Notes under the pieces: generated by a model
Databases searched by the model: none
Told to the model about the DNA's origin: nothing
Seen by the model: the letters and a program-made list of their open reading frames with translations, nothing else
From: CALMBW01 sp963779645
GTDB lineage: Bacteria > Actinomycetota > CADDZG01 > WHSQ01
Length of the DNA stretch: 64,000 nt
Reading direction: 5' to 3'
Assembly (NCBI GenBank): GCA_963779645.1
Contig: CAVZYX010000005.1
Span: forward strand, 806,001 to 870,000
Shown: piece by piece, positions 61,875 through 64,000 of the stretch
How the letters are laid out: each line of letters begins with the position of its first letter
Numbering within the stretch: position 1 is the first letter of the stretch
Position numbers and translations under genes: made by a program

Positions 61875-63137
61875 CTACTCCTTGATGTATGGCAGGCCGT
61901 CGGCGGCAGGGGGCCTGGCACGGCCTACAACGCCCGCCACGACGAGGATCGTGGCGATGTAGGGGGCCATAAGCAGGAACTCGGACGGGATGGGGGTTTC
62001 CAGGATCGCCAGCTTGCCCTGGAGGGAGTCTGTGAAGCCGAATAGCAGGGCGGCCCCGAATGCCCCCACCGGGTGCCAGCGACCAAAGATCATCGCCGCA
62101 AGCGCGATGAAACCACGACCGGCAGTCATGTTCTCGTCGAAGCGTCCCACGGACCCCAAGGTGAAGTAGGCGCCCGCCAAACCCGCGACCATGCCGCCGA
62201 GGATGACTGTTCGATAACGAACGCGCAGCACATTGATTCCAACGGTGTCCGCCGCCTTCGGGTGCTCGCCGACTGATCGCACGCGCAGCCCCCAGCGCGT
62301 TCTGAAGAGCCCGATCGTGATGGCCACGATCAGCGCGTACATCAGATAGACGAAGATGTTGTTGGAGAAGAAGATCGGGCCGATGATCGGGATCTTGGAG
62401 AGCAGTGGGATGTCGATCACGCCGAAACGGCCAGGGCTATTCAGATTCTGGTACGAACTGAAGATCCGCGCGGAAAGATAGCTGGTCATCCCCAGGGCGA
62501 AGATGTTGATCACCGTTCCACCGATGATCTGGTCGACCCGGTAGCGGATCGACAGGACGGCGAGCAACGCTCCCAGTAGAGCGCCAGCGAGAATGCCACC
62601 GAGCAGACCCATCCAGAGGTTGCCCACTGCACTGGCAACGAGTGCTCCCGTGAATGCGGCCGTCAGCATCATGCCTTCGATGGCGATGTTGATGACTCCA
62701 GCGCGCTCGCATAGAACTCCTGCGAGTGCGCCGAGTGTCAACGGAACCGCCAATCGCAAGGTGCTCTGCAACATCCCCAACAGGTTCAGCGATCCATCGC
62801 GGGCGGCCCAGACGAGGAACGCCAGGATGAAGCAGAAGACGACAGCACCGAGCGCCAGATACGTGCGACGACCGAAACCGCGAGCGAGCTGTATCCCCCC
62901 GAGGAAGGCCGCGATCGCGGCAAGGAATATCGCAGTGCCGCGAGCCGGTAGATCCAGATCGGGCAACTCGACGAGCTCGCCACCTTCACTCAAGCCGAAG
63001 GAAGAACTGAGGCCGCTTTCGGAACCCAGAGCGAACCACCAGAAGATGGCTAGCGCTAAACCGATGAATACGAACCCCAGAACACGTTCGCGTTTCGGGC
63101 TCATCCCTCTTTCGAGTGTTGCTTGAACGGTACTCAT
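61875..63137 (-). CDS. ABC transporter permease, nucleoside (BmpA-NupQ type)
   Basis: The 420-aa membrane protein of the BPD_transp_2 family starts at an ATG overlapping the previous gene's stop. It has about ten helices and the conserved permease segments LCERAGVINIAIEGMMLTAAF and RSVGEHPKAADTVGINVLRVRY, and LGGMVAGLAGAYFTLGS. The long N-terminal stretch (three helices before residue 150) is usual for one of the two permeases in guanosine/purine nucleoside transporters. Context with nucleoside-degrading enzymes supports nucleoside import. Confidence 0.9.
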   Translation of the reverse strand: MSTVQATLERGMSPKRERVLGFVFIGLALAIFWWFALGSESGLSSSFGLSEGGELVELPDLDLPARGTAIFLAAIAAFLGGIQLARGFGRRTYLALGAVVFCFILAFLVWAARDGSLNLLGMLQSTLRLAVPLTLGALAGVLCERAGVINIAIEGMMLTAAFTGALVASAVGNLWMGLLGGILAGALLGALLAVLSIRYRVDQIIGGTVINIFALGMTSYLSARIFSSYQNLNSPGRFGVIDIPLLSKIPIIGPIFFSNNIFVYLMYALIVAITIGLFRTRWGLRVRSVGEHPKAADTVGINVLRVRYRTVILGGMVAGLAGAYFTLGSVGRFDENMTAGRGFIALAAMIFGRWHPVGAFGAALLFGFTDSLQGKLAILETPIPSEFLLMAPYIATILVVAGVVGRARPPAADGLPYIKE

Positions 63138-64000
63138 GTCGCCCAACTCGTGCTGAGCGTGTCCTGCTCAGCCTGTTTGGAAGCGCGGATCCTGAAGATC
63201 TCGCGCACAAGTGCAGGTGCGGCCATGAAGAGGATCACCAACGCCTGGATGACGACGATTATGTCTACCGGTATCGAAGTCGAAGCCTGCATGCTCGTCG
63301 AACCGGCTCGCATGATCCCGAAAAGAAGAGCCGCCAGAACCACCCCACCTGGATGAGTCCGACCCAGCAGCGCTAGCGCTATCGCGTCGAATCCGTACCC
63401 GGAAGAGAAACCCGGAAAGATGCTGTACTGCACGCCAAGAAGTTGGGCTGTGCCTGCAAGACCTGCGAGACCTCCACCCAGAGCCATAGCCAGCATGTAG
63501 GTCCCGCCGACGCTCATCCCTGCGTAGAGCGCGGCATTGGGGTTCGCGCCCACGGCGCGGAATCGGAATCCAATCGTCGACCGGAACACCAACCACCACA
63601 CGCCCCACGCAACCAGAAGGGCCAAGATGATGCCCGCGTGCACTCGGTACTCATCGCTCAGCAGGTTGGGAAATCGAGCCGACTCGGGGACGGTCTTCGA
63701 GATCGGGTCGGTGCGGCCCGTGCGCCGGAACGTGTCGGTGCTGAGTAGATAGTCGACCAACCGGATAGCGATGTAGTTCAGCATGATCGTCACGATCACT
63801 TCATGCGCCCCGGTCTTCGCTTTGAGGAAGCCGGGGACGAACCCCCAGAGAGCTCCACCTATGAATCCACCCAGGATCGCGAGTGGCAGGTGGATCACCA
63901 TCGGCAGGCTGTCGAAGGTGAACCCGACGAATGAAGCGGCCATGGCGCCGACCAACAGCTGTCCCTCAGCTCCGATGTTGAACAGGCCGGCTTTGAAAGC
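63134..64000 (-). CDS. ABC transporter permease, nucleoside type, N-terminus outside the window
   Basis: The visible 288 codons stay open to the window edge (AFKAGLFNIGAEGQLLVGAMAA is the first part, the permease motif seen also in the partner). Further segments are FKAKTGAHEVIVTIMLNYIA and FRAVGANPNAALYAGMSVGG. It pairs with the permease encoded downstream to form a heterodimeric channel; the ATP-binding and substrate-binding genes are presumably further upstream on the minus strand. Confidence 0.9.
   Translation of the reverse strand, partial: AFKAGLFNIGAEGQLLVGAMAASFVGFTFDSLPMVIHLPLAILGGFIGGALWGFVPGFLKAKTGAHEVIVTIMLNYIAIRLVDYLLSTDTFRRTGRTDPISKTVPESARFPNLLSDEYRVHAGIILALLVAWGVWWLVFRSTIGFRFRAVGANPNAALYAGMSVGGTYMLAMALGGGLAGLAGTAQLLGVQYSIFPGFSSGYGFDAIALALLGRTHPGGVVLAALLFGIMRAGSTSMQASTSIPVDIIVVIQALVILFMAAPALVREIFRIRASKQAEQDTLSTSWAT

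Overview
The window looks like a chromosome segment of an uncultured Actinomycetota bacterium. The evidence is gene content: a GlnR-type nitrogen regulator, a GlnE adenylyltransferase next to two type-I glutamine synthetases (the mycobacterial/streptomycete arrangement), a DUF2505 protein, moderately high GC, and frequent GTG/TTG starts with ATGA-type overlaps. I cannot name the genus from sequence alone.

Layout. (1) 1-13.5 kb is an accessory region of low coding density. At the left edge is a minus-strand trio (P-loop kinase, ATP-grasp, sugar-nucleotide-type nucleotidyltransferase). It is followed by a stand-alone Clp-N protein, a secreted protein with 12 perfect 18-bp repeats, several secreted proteins or lipoproteins of unknown function, an intact lysyl-oxidase-like protein and a decayed paralogue of it, and transposase remnants. 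(2) 13.6-39 kb is an exopolysaccharide locus. It has a NarX-type histidine kinase, a NarL-type regulator behind a structured leader resembling a c-di-GMP-I riboswitch, a receiver-only protein, a 948-aa HEAT-repeat protein, a PelF-like glycosyltransferase fused to HEAT repeats, a PelG-like membrane protein between two paralogous GT-C-like membrane proteins, a GT2, a TolB-like lipoprotein, a UDP-sugar dehydrogenase, a Wzx-type flippase, an HPr-kinase-like protein, a GT4, an HD-GYP protein and an epimerase-GT2 fusion. (3) 39-53 kb is a nitrogen/NAD and housekeeping region: glnR, nadE, glnA2-type, NlpC/P60, glnE, an apparent selenoprotein, ftsH, a DJ-1 family protein and glnA1. GlnR-like operators precede both glutamine synthetases. 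(4) 53-64 kb holds a second HD-GYP protein, a lipid kinase, an Mrp ATPase, and a nucleoside salvage/catabolism block (deoC, two aldehyde dehydrogenases, purine nucleoside phosphorylase, pyrimidine phosphorylase, cytidine deaminase, two nucleoside-type ABC permeases).

How the parts fit. Region 2 encodes precursor supply, polymerisation, flipping and control of a Pel-related surface polysaccharide. HD-GYP phosphodiesterases and the candidate c-di-GMP leader suggest second-messenger control. Region 3 couples nitrogen sensing (GlnR) to glutamine synthesis and its covalent control by GlnE. Region 4 imports nucleosides, releases deoxyribose phosphate, and passes it through DeoC to acetaldehyde and an aldehyde dehydrogenase.

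The strongest unusual signals are: an in-frame UGA at the UxxC position of a peroxiredoxin-like protein with a perfect hairpin downstream; a ~40-45 bp repeat found three times, each time starting at a stop codon; and the HEAT-rich Pel-like locus. Single-base frameshifts recur, including in glnA1 and the pyrimidine phosphorylase gene, so assembly indels should be suspected wherever a gene looks broken.
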